A stretch of DNA of 64,000 nucleotides from Myxococcales bacterium (GCA_003151595.1 PLXW01000007.1:68405-132404); one strand, 5' to 3'. Positions 36,718 through 45,563 are shown, numbered from the stretch's first letter. A program made the numbers and translations. The notes: a model not told the origin generated them from the sequence alone.

Positions 36718-37595
36718 GCGAACCTCCGGCCGGACTCGCGGACGTCGGCGCGCGCGTAGACCGTCGGGCAGACGCAGCGGAGGCGATCGGGAAGCCCCTG
36801 GACGCTCTCGGCGTGTCCGACGAAGAGCTGTCCGTCGGGGGCGAGACGCGAGACCAGGCGCGCGAGGACGCGCTGCCGCCGCGCCGGCTGGAAGTAGATG
36901 AGGACGTTGCGGCAGAAGACGAGATCGAACGGCTCGCCGGCCGGATAGACGTCGTCGTTCAGGTTGAGTCGCCCCACGCGCACGACCGATCGCAGACGCG
37001 GGCTCGCCCGTACGAACCCAGCGCGCGAGCCGATCCCGCGCAGCATGTACTTGTGAAGGAAGTCTTCGGGGATACCGCTGGTGCGGGACTCAGGCCACGT
37101 CGCGCCGCGTGCGACGTCGAGGACGCGCGTCGACAGATCCGTCGCCAGCACGTCGATAGACCATCCCGCCGGGGGCAGCCGATCGAGCAGCGTCATCGCG
37201 ATCGAATACGGCTCCTCTCCCGTCGAGCAGCCCGCGCTCCACACGCGCACGGTCTTGGCGCGTGCGCCTGCTGCGGCCGCCTCGACGAGCGACGGGAGGA
37301 TCGTGTCGGCCAGGTGGACGAAGTGGTGAGGCTCTCGAAAGAAGTGCGTCTCGTTGGTCGTGATGCGGTCGAGGAAGCGGACGAGCTCCGCGTCGTCTTC
37401 GAGCACGCGCCGGTAGTACGCGCCGAACGACTCGAGCTCGAGCTCGCGAACGCGCCGCGCGAGGCGGCCGTACACGAGCGGCTTCTTCGAGTCGTTGAGG
37501 TGAATCCCGGCGTGTTGGAGCACGAGCTCGCGGAGTTGATTGAACTCGCGATCCGTCGGCTCGGGCACCATGCCGTCGAGCGCGCGCGCGTTCAC
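36714..37595 (-). CDS. cheR: Chemotaxis methyltransferase CheR
   Basis: 293 residues from GTG 37595, overlapping the cheW stop as GTGA. N-terminal helical domain (FNQLRELVLQHAGIHLND), NETHFFREPHHF, SAM-binding VRVWSAGCSTGEEPYSIAM and RNVLIYFQPARR are all typical. It methylates glutamates of the receptor. Unlike the CheR-PAS protein at 27941, no sensor or TPR domain is attached, so this is the operon's simple CheR. Confidence 0.96.
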   Translation of the reverse strand: MNARALDGMVPEPTDREFNQLRELVLQHAGIHLNDSKKPLVYGRLARRVRELELESFGAYYRRVLEDDAELVRFLDRITTNETHFFREPHHFVHLADTILPSLVEAAAAGARAKTVRVWSAGCSTGEEPYSIAMTLLDRLPPAGWSIDVLATDLSTRVLDVARGATWPESRTSGIPEDFLHKYMLRGIGSRAGFVRASPRLRSVVRVGRLNLNDDVYPAGEPFDLVFCRNVLIYFQPARRQRVLARLVSRLAPDGQLFVGHAESVQGLPDRLRCVCPTVYARADVRESGRRFA

Positions 37596-38119
37596 GCCGC
37601 GCCCCCTTCCACGACCGGCGGGGCGACCGCATCCAGGTCGTCCATCACCGCCACGCTTGCCTCCGCGGCCGCGCGGAGATCGGTCGTGGAGAGCACTCGG
37701 TCGACCTCGAGGAGCATCACGAGCTTTTCGCCGACCGCGCCCATTCCCCGGAGAAAATCGAGGCGCACGTGGACACCGAACGCAGGGACGGCCTCGACCA
37801 TTGCGTCGTCGAGATCGATGACCTGATTGACGTGATCGACGAGCAGTCCCATCGCGATGGTCGCGCCGTCCTCGATGACGTCGACCACCACGATGCACGT
37901 CCGGCGACCGATCGTGAGCTCTGCGAGCCCGAACCGGAGACCGAGGTCGACGACCGGAACGACCGTCCCGCGAATGTTCACGACGCCGCGAATCGAGATC
38001 GGCGTCGTGGGGACTCGCGTGAGCGGGAGCGCCTCGAGCACCTCGCGCACGCGGAGGATCTCGATCGCGTACTCCTCACCGTGCACGGAGAAGGTGAGCT
38101 CCTGGCGAATGCTGGTCAT
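37592..38119 (-). CDS. cheW: Coupling protein CheW
   Basis: 175 residues, one CheW domain: QELTFSVHGEEYAIEILRV, LTRVPTTPISIRGVVNIRG, VVPVVDLGLRFGL and GLLVDHVNQVIDL. A helical C-terminal tail of about 25 residues goes beyond the standard domain. It bridges receptor and CheA. The ATG at 38119 overlaps the cheA stop (ATGA). Confidence 0.96.
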   Translation of the reverse strand: MTSIRQELTFSVHGEEYAIEILRVREVLEALPLTRVPTTPISIRGVVNIRGTVVPVVDLGLRFGLAELTIGRRTCIVVVDVIEDGATIAMGLLVDHVNQVIDLDDAMVEAVPAFGVHVRLDFLRGMGAVGEKLVMLLEVDRVLSTTDLRAAAEASVAVMDDLDAVAPPVVEGGAA

Positions 38120-39792
38120 GACGGGCTCCCTGAGCGTTGCGCGACGCGCGCGTGACGCCCCTCGACGTCGCGAAGCAAGGCGGGCACGTCGAGCAGGAGC
38201 GCGACCCGACCATCGCCGAGCAACGTCGTCCCGCAGACGGCGTCCGTTCCGCGAAGCACGCGCGCCAGCGGCTTCACCACGGCCTGCGCGCGCCCGCGCA
38301 GCGCATCGACCGCGAGCCCCGCGCGTCTGCCGCGATGCTCGACCACGACGATGTTCTCGCGGACGGGCGGCGCGCCCGGAAGGCCGAAGAGATCGCGCAG
38401 GCGCACGTAGGGGAGCATGCCGCCGCGAAGGGAGATCACGCCGCACGCGTCCTCGTGTCGCCCGAGCCCCATGGGGAGGTCGATGCACTCGCGGACCGAC
38501 TCCAGCGGGATCACGTACGACTCGTCGGCCGCACCGACCGCGAACCCCTCGACGATCGAGAGCGTGAGCGGAACGCGGAGCGCCACCGTGCTCCCCGAAC
38601 CCTCTTCGCTCGCGATGTCGATGTTCCCCTTCAGCAGCCCGACGTTGTGCGCGACCACATCCATCCCCACGCCACGGCCCGAGAGAGCACTGACCGCCTC
38701 CGCGGTGGAGAACCCGGGGGTGAAGACGAGGTCGAACACCTCTCGATCGCTCAGCGACGCGCCGTCGCCGGCGACGAGTCCGAGCCTCCTCGCTTGCGCG
38801 AGAATACGGTCGCGTCGAAAACCGGCACCGTCGTCGGAGACTTCGACGACCAGCCGCCCCGACTCGTGGCGCGCGCGGAGCGTGATCGTACCTGCTTCGG
38901 GCTTGCCGCTCTTGCGACGCGCGTGCGGCGCTTCGAGTCCGTGATCGATCGCGTTGCGGACGAGATGCGTGATCGGTCCCTTGAGGGTCTCGAGCACGGT
39001 CGCATCGACCTCGACGTCCTCTCCTTCGAACGCCAGCCGCGCGGCCTTCCCGTGCGAGGGGGCGAGGTCGCGGACGACGCGCGACTGGGCGCGAAAGACC
39101 GGCCCTATCGGCACGAGACGAAGGCGCATGATCCGCTCGCGCAGGTCATCGAAGTGGCGCTCGGTGTCCGTGAGCGCGTCGATGGCGTCGTGGATCGAGC
39201 CGCCGCGCTCGAGCGTGACGCGAAGCCGCGCGCGCGCGATCGCGAGCTCCTCGAGATGAGTGACGATGCGATCGAGCGTGCCGAGGTCGACGCGAAGCGT
39301 CTTGCTCGCGGTCGCCGCGGTAGCAGTCTCGGCACCCGCCGTCGTCGCCGGGGTCGCGCCGCCGCCCGTCTCACCGCGTAGCACCGCCGCGAGCGACGCC
39401 ATCACGTCGACGTGCTCGTCGATCGTTGGATCGGCCCCCGCCGCGACGACGCGGATCATGGCCCGGAGGGCGTCGTTGGCGCGAAGGAGCACGGACGTGA
39501 GCGCCCGGTCGACCGACCGGGCACCGCTTCGGATCAGCGCGAGGACACTCTCGACGGCGTGCGCGCACTCCGTGATGGCCGGCAGCCCGATCGACTCCGA
39601 GTTCCCCTTGAGGGTGTGCGCCGCGCGGAAGATCGCCGCAACGAGCGCCTCGTCATCGGGCGATTCTTCGAGCGCGAGCAGCGACTCCTCGAGCGTCGCC
39701 AGGTTCTCCTCGGACTCCGGAAGGAAGACCGGGAGGAGCGCTCGGCGATCGAGCTCGAAGCCGTCGGTGACGATTACAGCTTCCGTACCCAT
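38116..39792 (-). CDS. cheA: Chemotaxis histidine kinase CheA
   Basis: 558 residues: HPt domain with the phosphorylated H59 (FRAAHTLKGNSES), short Ala/Thr linker (about 145-165), dimerisation helices, ATPase domain (LVRNAIDHGLEAPHARRKSG, VSDDGAGFRRDRI, SGRGVGMDVV) and C-terminal CheW-like domain. There is no P2 CheY-docking domain between HPt and dimerisation, so phosphotransfer relies on direct HPt contact. Start 39792 overlaps the cheD end by 19 bases. It should phosphorylate the CheY-like receiver at 41050 and CheB. Confidence 0.96.
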   Translation of the reverse strand: MGTEAVIVTDGFELDRRALLPVFLPESEENLATLEESLLALEESPDDEALVAAIFRAAHTLKGNSESIGLPAITECAHAVESVLALIRSGARSVDRALTSVLLRANDALRAMIRVVAAGADPTIDEHVDVMASLAAVLRGETGGGATPATTAGAETATAATASKTLRVDLGTLDRIVTHLEELAIARARLRVTLERGGSIHDAIDALTDTERHFDDLRERIMRLRLVPIGPVFRAQSRVVRDLAPSHGKAARLAFEGEDVEVDATVLETLKGPITHLVRNAIDHGLEAPHARRKSGKPEAGTITLRARHESGRLVVEVSDDGAGFRRDRILAQARRLGLVAGDGASLSDREVFDLVFTPGFSTAEAVSALSGRGVGMDVVAHNVGLLKGNIDIASEEGSGSTVALRVPLTLSIVEGFAVGAADESYVIPLESVRECIDLPMGLGRHEDACGVISLRGGMLPYVRLRDLFGLPGAPPVRENIVVVEHRGRRAGLAVDALRGRAQAVVKPLARVLRGTDAVCGTTLLGDGRVALLLDVPALLRDVEGRHARVAQRSGSPS

Positions 39793-40289
39793 GCGTGCCC
39801 CTCATCGGTTCGAAAGAGCAACTTGCGACCACGCGGCCCGCCGACGTCTTCGGCGACGATCGGGATCGCGTGACCCGTGAGAGCGCGGCGCGCGACCTCG
39901 ACGTTCTGCCAACCCAACGACTCGCGCTCGGGGCGTACGCCGTTTCCCATCGTGCACGAACCTCCGAACACCTTGGCCTGGAGATCGCGCTTCAGAGACC
40001 CGTGCTGGAGCATCTCCTTGACGAGCTCTTCTATCGCCACGTTCCCGAACCGCGCTGACGCGCTCCCGCCGACGACGTGAAGCGGAAGCAGGTAGTGATT
40101 CGCGCCGCCCGACCGCCGCACCGGGTCGAACAGGCAGACCGCGACGCACGAGCCGAGGACGGTCGAGATCGTGCACGGCTGCGACGACGCGAAGAACTGC
40201 CCGGCGTGCAGGTGCACGACTACGGTGTCGGTCGCGAGCTCGTTCGCCTCTTGCGACGCCGATCGTTCCTGGGGACGCGCGGTGGTCAT
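39774..40289 (-). CDS. cheD: Receptor deamidase CheD
   Basis: 171 residues from ATG 40289, overlapping the upstream GAF stop. CheD landmarks: TISTVLGSCVAVCLFDP with the catalytic Cys, a GGANHYLLPLH segment carrying the His, and KVFGGSCTM. CheD deamidates receptor glutamines and usually partners CheC; no CheC is in the window, so here it probably only modifies the receptor. In-frame ATGs up to 40331 would extend the protein with an unlikely Arg/Pro-rich start. Confidence 0.94.
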   Translation of the reverse strand: MTTARPQERSASQEANELATDTVVVHLHAGQFFASSQPCTISTVLGSCVAVCLFDPVRRSGGANHYLLPLHVVGGSASARFGNVAIEELVKEMLQHGSLKRDLQAKVFGGSCTMGNGVRPERESLGWQNVEVARRALTGHAIPIVAEDVGGPRGRKLLFRTDEGHAWVRKL

Positions 40290-41053
40290 GCGCGGACCAC
40301 GCATGCGCGGTTCGCATGGAGGGAGCTGCAATAGAGCGCCGTCGCGCCGTGCGTCGCGAGGAGGCTGAAGAGCTCCATGTCCGCGCTGTCGAGCGCAGGC
40401 TTATGCGCGAGCAGGCGGTAGACGACGATCGCGCCGACGACCCGCTCCCCGACGCGCAGAGGAACGCACGCCGTGATCGGTCGCCCGCTCGGCGTGACCT
40501 CCGCGTCGGCGGCGGCGACGTAAGGCACGCCGCGCGCGATGGCCGCGCCGATTCTTCCTTCGCCGAGCCGCAACGGTTCCACGCGCGTCGGGTCGACGCC
40601 GAACGACGTCGTGCAGCGCATGTCGCTCCCCTCGCCGTCCCGCTCGAACACCGCGAACTCCTCGGTGCCGATCAGGTTGATGAGGATCTCCTGAAGCGTG
40701 GAGAGCACGTCCTCGCGCTCCAGGCTGCCGTGCATGCGGTAGCTGGCGACGTACAGGTTCGCGAGGTTCGAGTTGAGCTGCTCGACCTCCAGGTACCGCT
40801 GCGTGAACGCCTGGCTGGTCGCGTTCATCTCCGAGATCTGGACGAGCAGCGACGACTCGGTCTGCGCGTGATGTTTCACTTGCTCCTCCAATGCACTGAC
40901 GGTGCGCTCGAGGCGCGACTTCTCCTCGTGGAGCGCGGTGACGAGAGTCCCCAGGCGCTCGTTCTCCTTCAGGAGGTCGCGCGTGTACTGCTGCGTCGAC
41001 TCCTGGACGTGACGGACGTAGTCGGCGTTGTCGCGCTTCTCGTCCATGGTCAT
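40286..41053 (-). CDS. GAF-domain protein of the chemotaxis operon (first copy)
   Basis: 255 residues; ATG 41053 overlaps the upstream receiver stop. A long coiled coil (about 15-75: RDLLKENERLGTLVTALHEE) precedes a GAF domain (DVLSTLQEILINLIGTEE, PITACVPLRVGERVVGAIVV). It is paralogous to the GAF protein at 34949-35611, but with a longer coiled coil. Both lack output domains, so they are likely signal adaptors for the che complex. Confidence 0.87.
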   Translation of the reverse strand: MTMDEKRDNADYVRHVQESTQQYTRDLLKENERLGTLVTALHEEKSRLERTVSALEEQVKHHAQTESSLLVQISEMNATSQAFTQRYLEVEQLNSNLANLYVASYRMHGSLEREDVLSTLQEILINLIGTEEFAVFERDGEGSDMRCTTSFGVDPTRVEPLRLGEGRIGAAIARGVPYVAAADAEVTPSGRPITACVPLRVGERVVGAIVVYRLLAHKPALDSADMELFSLLATHGATALYCSSLHANRACVVRA

Positions 41054-41433
41054 TCTCCCAGCTGATTCTTCAGCTTCGTGAGGAGCTCGAGGCCGTTGAT
41101 GGGCTTCGTGACGTAGTCGTTGCAGCCGCTCGCGAACCCCTTCTCGACGTTGTCGCCCTCGCCGCGCGTGGTCACGAGGATGATCGGGATGGTGCGCGTC
41201 GTCTCTTGCGCGCGGATGGCGACGCACGCCTCGATGCCGGTCATGTGAGGCATGACGACGTCCATCAGGATGAGATCCGGACGCTCGCTCGCCGCCATGG
41301 CGACGGCCTCCCTGCCGTCACGCGCGGTGATGAGCTCGTAGGCCGCTCCGCTGAGCAGCATCTTTTCGATCATCAACGCCGTGCTCGAGTCGTCGACGAG
41401 CAGGATCTTCTTCTTCGTCTGGGGTGTGGACAC
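41050..41433 (-). CDS. CheY-like response regulator heading the che operon
   Basis: 127 residues from GTG 41433, with GGAGG four bases upstream. Receiver with DD pocket (LLVDDSS), phosphoacceptor D58 (LILMDVVMPHMTG), Thr switch (ILVTTRGEG) and K110 (DYVTKPING). As the only stand-alone receiver in the operon it is the natural CheY output of CheA. It may drive motility (gliding or pili) or another response; the window holds no motility genes. A longer in-frame form upstream lacks a ribosome site. Confidence 0.9.
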   Translation of the reverse strand: MSTPQTKKKILLVDDSSTALMIEKMLLSGAAYELITARDGREAVAMAASERPDLILMDVVMPHMTGIEACVAIRAQETTRTIPIILVTTRGEGDNVEKGFASGCNDYVTKPINGLELLTKLKNQLGE

Positions 41434-41485
41434 GATCCCTCCGTCTCCCCGCGCCACCTCGCACCTGGGGAGTGGATGGACGTAG

Positions 41486-41501
41486 AGCAGGCGCCGTGCC
41501 G
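41486..41501 (-). promoter_or_regulatory. Possible sigma-54 (-24/-12) promoter of the che operon
   Basis: On the minus strand CGGCACGGCGCCTGCT has GG-N10-GC with the CAC of the TGGCAC consensus, 50-70 bases upstream of the GTG at 41433. The window encodes two NtrC-family activators. In GC-rich DNA such matches occur by chance, so this is weak. Confidence 0.2.
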
Positions 41502-41583
41502 GACGCTTTGCCGCGGGAATGACACAAATCTCGCGTCTTTCGTGGAGCGTCGCCCCGTCCGAGAAGCGCACGCGTCGTTCGCT

Positions 41584-41630
41584 CTTCGGACGCCGTCCTC
41601 ACTTCGGGCGACATGCGCGCCTTCGGGCGA
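41584..41630. promoter_or_regulatory. Three phased direct repeats CTTCGG(G/A)CG(A/C)
   Basis: CTTCGGACGC (41584-41593), CTTCGGGCGA (41602-41611) and CTTCGGGCGA (41621-41630) are spaced 18 and 19 bases start to start, near two helical turns. They lie in the 213-base region between the che operon and the lipoprotein gene at 41647, 17-63 bases upstream of that start. Phased direct repeats often bind oligomeric regulators; this is inference. Confidence 0.35.
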
Positions 41631-41646
41631 TTGCTAGACGTTGCAC

Positions 41647-43332
41647 ATGCTCAAACGCCTCGCACCGCTCTTCGCTGTCGCGCTCATCTCGGCCTGCGCG
41701 GCCGAGTCCTCGGAGACGGTGGGGGCCACGAACGAAGCCCTCGGCTCTCCCCTCTCCGGGCTCAGTGTCACCTCGCTCGGCACGTCGATGGTCTTCACGT
41801 ACACGGCCTCGGGGGCGGCGTTCTCGATCACGCTGAACGGCCCCGGCGGCGCGACCAAGACCGCCACGCTCTCCACTCCGCAGACCCAGACCGCGGAGTT
41901 CGACGGGCTGACGCCGTGCACGGCGTACCCATGGTCGATTCAGTCGGCGGGGACGGTCGTCGCCAGCGGCTCGACGAACACGCGCCTCTCGGGATTGACC
42001 GGGCTGTGCTCCGCGTCGGAGACGATCCTGGCGAGCATGAAGCAGAACTTCCAGGGGATGCAGCACGAAGAGGACCAGAACCTCTTCTGCGGCAACTGGG
42101 TGTTTGGGAACATGCCCGCCAACGGGTACGGGTGGCACTACGACTCTCAGAACCAAGGTGGCTACTCGACGGGCGAGTTCGGCTATCAGCACTTCGACAA
42201 CGGCTCGGACCACTGCACCGAGACGATGGTGCACGCCTGGCGCTCCCAGCTCCAATACGTGGTCTCGCCCGATCAGTGGTCGCGCGGCGTCACGAACGCG
42301 ACCTTCAACGCGACCCTCACGAGCGGTAGCCCCACCAATTGCGTGGACCACGTCTCGGGCCTGTACGTGGAGACGTGGCCCATCCCTGCGGGGACCGATG
42401 GGCTGTGGGCCGGTCTGGTGGGCGGTCCCGAGAACCAAGGCCTTGCCGTGAGCTCCGCTCAACCGACCTACCCGCTCGTGGTCTCCGGCAATCAGATCTC
42501 TTCCAACTTCGGCAAGCCTCAATACTCGACGATCCTCGCCGGCTTCCAGGCGAACGACGGGTTCGCGGATCTGAACTACGGCGCGTCGCAGTCGTGGGCG
42601 CGGGAGACTCATGACTGCCTGGCCTCGTTCACCAACGCATCGCTCACGCTCCAGTACTCACCCTTGCCCGCCGAGACGCCGATCAATTGCACAGCGGCGG
42701 TCGTTTGCGGAACGGCGACCGTCACGTGCAACTGGTCGCCCGACGTCTTCGAGCTCTTCGCATCCGACCCGACGCACCCGAGCCACGTGGTGTCGACGCT
42801 CGACGCCACGAGCGGTCCGCGAGCGATCACGCTCACCGATCCGGCCGGTTCGACGGCGGAGTCCTACGCGATCTGTACGGTGAACTCCGCAGGCACGCGC
42901 GTCTGCGGACCGCTGACGTACACCAGCGCGGTCGCGTGCCCTCCGACCCCCTCGTGCACCATGGCGACGACCTGTACGAACACCGCGAGCCCGCCGACCT
43001 TGACCGTCACGTGCAGTACGACCGCCGACTTCTATACGGACGACTCGTATACCGGCACGATCAACCTCCAGAGCAACGGGCTCTCGTTCACCCGCACCAC
43101 CGACAGCACGCTGACGACCGAGTCGGTCCTCGCCTGCGCGCAGGGCTACGGCCCCACGGCCGGAGGCCTGGGCCCGAGGTGCACGTCGTTCTCGACGTAC
43201 GTGCCCAAGACGTCGTGGTGTGGAAGGCCTCCGCCGCCGCCGGTGTGCGGCGCGAAGCCGACCGCGAAGTGCAGCGTGGGGTGGGTGTGCTGCGGACTGA
43301 CCGACGGCTGGGAGTGCGGGGTCTGCAACTGA
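41647..43332 (+). CDS. Large secreted lipoprotein, unknown function
   Basis: 561 residues with lipobox LISACAA. An N-terminal segment (SGLSVTSLGTSMVFTYTAS, TYPWSIQSAGTVV-like strands) resembles a fibronectin-III-like sandwich. The middle has QGMQHEEDQNLFCGNW and YGWHYDSQNQGGYSTGEF, with an aromatic and His-rich core that may be enzymatic but matches no family I know. The C-terminal third is Cys-rich repeats (INCTAAVVCGTATVTCNW, PSCTMATTCTNT) ending in WVCCGLTDGWECGVCN. Probably a cell-surface or released protein. Confidence 0.75.
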   Translation: MLKRLAPLFAVALISACAAESSETVGATNEALGSPLSGLSVTSLGTSMVFTYTASGAAFSITLNGPGGATKTATLSTPQTQTAEFDGLTPCTAYPWSIQSAGTVVASGSTNTRLSGLTGLCSASETILASMKQNFQGMQHEEDQNLFCGNWVFGNMPANGYGWHYDSQNQGGYSTGEFGYQHFDNGSDHCTETMVHAWRSQLQYVVSPDQWSRGVTNATFNATLTSGSPTNCVDHVSGLYVETWPIPAGTDGLWAGLVGGPENQGLAVSSAQPTYPLVVSGNQISSNFGKPQYSTILAGFQANDGFADLNYGASQSWARETHDCLASFTNASLTLQYSPLPAETPINCTAAVVCGTATVTCNWSPDVFELFASDPTHPSHVVSTLDATSGPRAITLTDPAGSTAESYAICTVNSAGTRVCGPLTYTSAVACPPTPSCTMATTCTNTASPPTLTVTCSTTADFYTDDSYTGTINLQSNGLSFTRTTDSTLTTESVLACAQGYGPTAGGLGPRCTSFSTYVPKTSWCGRPPPPPVCGAKPTAKCSVGWVCCGLTDGWECGVCN

Positions 43333-43374
43333 ACGAGCCGGTGTCTCTCCGGGCCTGGGTTATCCTCGGCAGCC

Positions 43375-43956
43375 GTGGGGGAGCCGCAGGTCAAGGGCGT
43401 GTGGTTCGTCACCGCGCGCCGCCATCTGCTCGAGCATCACGGCGAGACGGCGTTCGCCGCCGTCGTCGCGCGGATGCCCGACGACGATCGCCACGCGCTC
43501 ATCGAGCCGCTCGTGTCCACGTGGTACCCCGAGCGCGTCTTTCAATGCGCGCTCGAGGCCGTGCAGCAAGGTCTCACGTTCAACGACGACGCGCGGTTCC
43601 TCGCGTTCATCGAGGCGAGCACGGAGCTCGGCGTGAATCACTTCTTCCGCATCCTCCTGCGGATCGCGTCGCCCGCGTACTTGATGCACCGGATGCCGGC
43701 CGCGTGGTCCACGCACCGCCGAGACAACGGCACGCTGGTGGTCGAGGCCGACGAGAAGCGCGCTCGCCTGCGCTACGCGGGCTTCCCGTTCTTCAGCGAC
43801 CCGAACTACCGATTCTTCGTGCTCGGCGTGCTCCGCAAGGTCACCGAGCTCTGCACCGGAGTTCCTCCGCGGGTGCGCGTCGTCTCGCACGGCAAGGACT
43901 GGCTCGACGCGGAGGTGCTCTACGGCACGCTCCCGACGCTGCCGCCGCGCGCGTGA
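43375..43956 (+). CDS. TIGR02265/DUF2378 family protein
   Basis: 193 residues from GTG 43375. It matches the myxobacterial paralogous family: KGVWFVTARRHLLEHHGE, LIEPLVSTWYPERVF, NHFFRILLRIASPAYLMHRMP and KRARLRYAGFPFFSDPN. These proteins resemble V4R/heme-NO-like sensor folds in layout; none has a settled function. Its presence is one of the best clues that the genome is myxobacterial. It stands alone, convergent with the pentein gene. Confidence 0.8.
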   Translation: MGEPQVKGVWFVTARRHLLEHHGETAFAAVVARMPDDDRHALIEPLVSTWYPERVFQCALEAVQQGLTFNDDARFLAFIEASTELGVNHFFRILLRIASPAYLMHRMPAAWSTHRRDNGTLVVEADEKRARLRYAGFPFFSDPNYRFFVLGVLRKVTELCTGVPPRVRVVSHGKDWLDAEVLYGTLPTLPPRA

Positions 43957-43973
43957 GGCCGCACGCACGCCAA

Positions 43974-45422
43974 TCACGGGAGCGGTCCGCACGCGCAGCG
44001 AAGTCCGCCTTGCAGGGTCATGAGCTCGTTGGCGAGGCGACCGCGAGGCGACACGGCGATGGGCTCGACCCCCGCGGCGCGAAACTGCTTCTCGGCGGAC
44101 GCGTCGAGCGCAGCGATGCCCCATCGCAGGTAGTGCACGGCGGGGCGCGCCTGGTGGAGACCGGGGAGCACGTTGCAATAACTGAAGTCCAGGTTCACGC
44201 GCCGGAAGACGTTCTCCTTCGGATCAACGCGCACGTCGGGCATCCCGACGACGCGGTATCCGAGCGACTCGAGCGTGGCCGCGTACCCCAGGAGACGAGG
44301 ATGACGCTCGCGCGCATAGGCGTCGTACTGAGCTTCGATCCGCGCGCGCGCGGCGCGCACGGAGAGAAAGTGATCCTCGAAGAGCGGGCGATGCCGGAGC
44401 ACCGCCGGAAGGAGATCGAGGCCGCGCGACGGATCGGCGACGAGCGCGACGGGGCGGCGATTCCGTCCGAAGCGACCGAGGAGCGCGACGTCGAGGTCGA
44501 TGTGGAACGAGGTCTGCCCCGACTCTTCGAATCGATCCTCGTCGATGTCGAAGCGCGCACGGTCGACTTCGCCGAGCACGGTGACGTCGACGCCGAACGT
44601 GGCCGAGAGACCGTGGACGACCTCGTCTTCGGTGAGCCCGAGCCGGCGCATGTTCTCGACGATCGTGTCGGCTCCCACGAGGCAGCGCGTGTCGTCGTAG
44701 ACCACGTTTCCCCCTTCCCAGTAGAAGGGCGATCGGATCGCGCGAAGACCGAAGGCACGCTCCGCGTCGGCCGGCGCCATCTCGTCGCGGGCACGCGCGT
44801 CGCGATGTCGGAACCCGCGCGGAAGCAGGAGCACCGGGTTGCCGTCGGCGTCGCGCATCGCCGCCGCGTTGTCTCGCGCGAAGACCGTCTGCGTGCGCGC
44901 AGTCGCGATCCGCACGCGATCGCGCGCGCTCTTCGCGATCTCGCCGATCAGGCTCGAGAGCGCATCGACGTCCGCGCCGGGCTCGACGACCAGCGTGCAG
45001 CGCGTGCCGGGATCGGTGCGGCGGAGGAAATCGCGCAACAGACAGAGCGCGTAGGGGATCGTCTGCGCGAACGGCGAGAGCTGGATCCGAAACGACCCGA
45101 GCGGATGGCCTGCCCCCGCCGGCGCAAGTCGAAGCCCGAGGCCTCGCGCGATGTATCCGTGGCGCGAGCCGCGGCGCCATCCGGGGAAGAACGCAAGCAG
45201 ATCGGTGGGGAAGCCGAGCGCGTCGAGATCCTCGAGCGTCGCCGCGTGACGGCGGCAAAGATGAGAAGCCACGGCGACGAGGTGCGTCGTCGCCAGCGCC
45301 CGAGCGCACCACGCGCGCGCCCGATCGAAATCGCCGGCGTGCGCACGAAGCGTCGCCAGCGGGTGCGGGAGCGAAGAGAGCTCGCGCGCGAGCGCCGGAG
45401 GGAGCGAAGGGGGATGCGCCAT
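43974..45422 (-). CDS. Agmatine-deiminase-type pentein (guanidino-modifying enzyme)
   Basis: 482 residues. Pentein motifs appear in order: FARDNAAAM (R183-D184, as RDxGP in agmatine deiminases), YWEGGNVVYDD (E236), FHIDLDVALL (H307) and a C-terminal GGLRCACGP carrying the nucleophilic Cys (C476 or C478). It has an extra N-terminal region of about 100 residues compared with agmatine deiminases. No signal peptide. The substrate could be free agmatine or arginine, or peptidyl arginine as in PAD-type members. A 30-codon gene for a Lys/Arg-rich peptide lies 48 bases upstream on the same strand. Confidence 0.78.
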   Translation of the reverse strand: MAHPPSLPPALARELSSLPHPLATLRAHAGDFDRARAWCARALATTHLVAVASHLCRRHAATLEDLDALGFPTDLLAFFPGWRRGSRHGYIARGLGLRLAPAGAGHPLGSFRIQLSPFAQTIPYALCLLRDFLRRTDPGTRCTLVVEPGADVDALSSLIGEIAKSARDRVRIATARTQTVFARDNAAAMRDADGNPVLLLPRGFRHRDARARDEMAPADAERAFGLRAIRSPFYWEGGNVVYDDTRCLVGADTIVENMRRLGLTEDEVVHGLSATFGVDVTVLGEVDRARFDIDEDRFEESGQTSFHIDLDVALLGRFGRNRRPVALVADPSRGLDLLPAVLRHRPLFEDHFLSVRAARARIEAQYDAYARERHPRLLGYAATLESLGYRVVGMPDVRVDPKENVFRRVNLDFSYCNVLPGLHQARPAVHYLRWGIAALDASAEKQFRAAGVEPIAVSPRGRLANELMTLQGGLRCACGPLP

Positions 45423-45470
45423 GGCACCCGCATCATCGCGCCGACCGGGCTCGCACCGCGAGCTTCGCGC

Positions 45471-45563
45471 TCAGCGCTTCAGGCCGGCCTTGATGCCCGT
45501 CTTGATGACGAGGAGCTTGATGGCGGCGGTCTTGGGGGCGGGCTTGCGGATCGTCTTCTTCAT
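45471..45563 (-). CDS. 30-residue basic peptide upstream of the pentein gene
   Basis: ATG 45563 has AGGAG six bases upstream (GCAGGAGCTCCCC), an ideal ribosome site, and the frame ends at TGA 45471-45473. The peptide begins MKKTIRKPAPKTAAIK and ends VIKTGIKAGLKR: 8 Lys, 2 Arg, no acidic residue, no Cys. Codon third positions are nearly all G or C, as in real genes here. It lies 48 bases before the pentein start. It resembles the basic start of ribosomal peptide precursors but ends early; it could also be a leader peptide. Function unknown. Confidence 0.6.
   Translation of the reverse strand: MKKTIRKPAPKTAAIKLLVIKTGIKAGLKR

Noticed and set aside
41486..41501. Confident sigma-54 promoter call
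   Set aside because: GG-N10-GC occurs often by chance in GC-rich DNA; kept only as a low-confidence feature.
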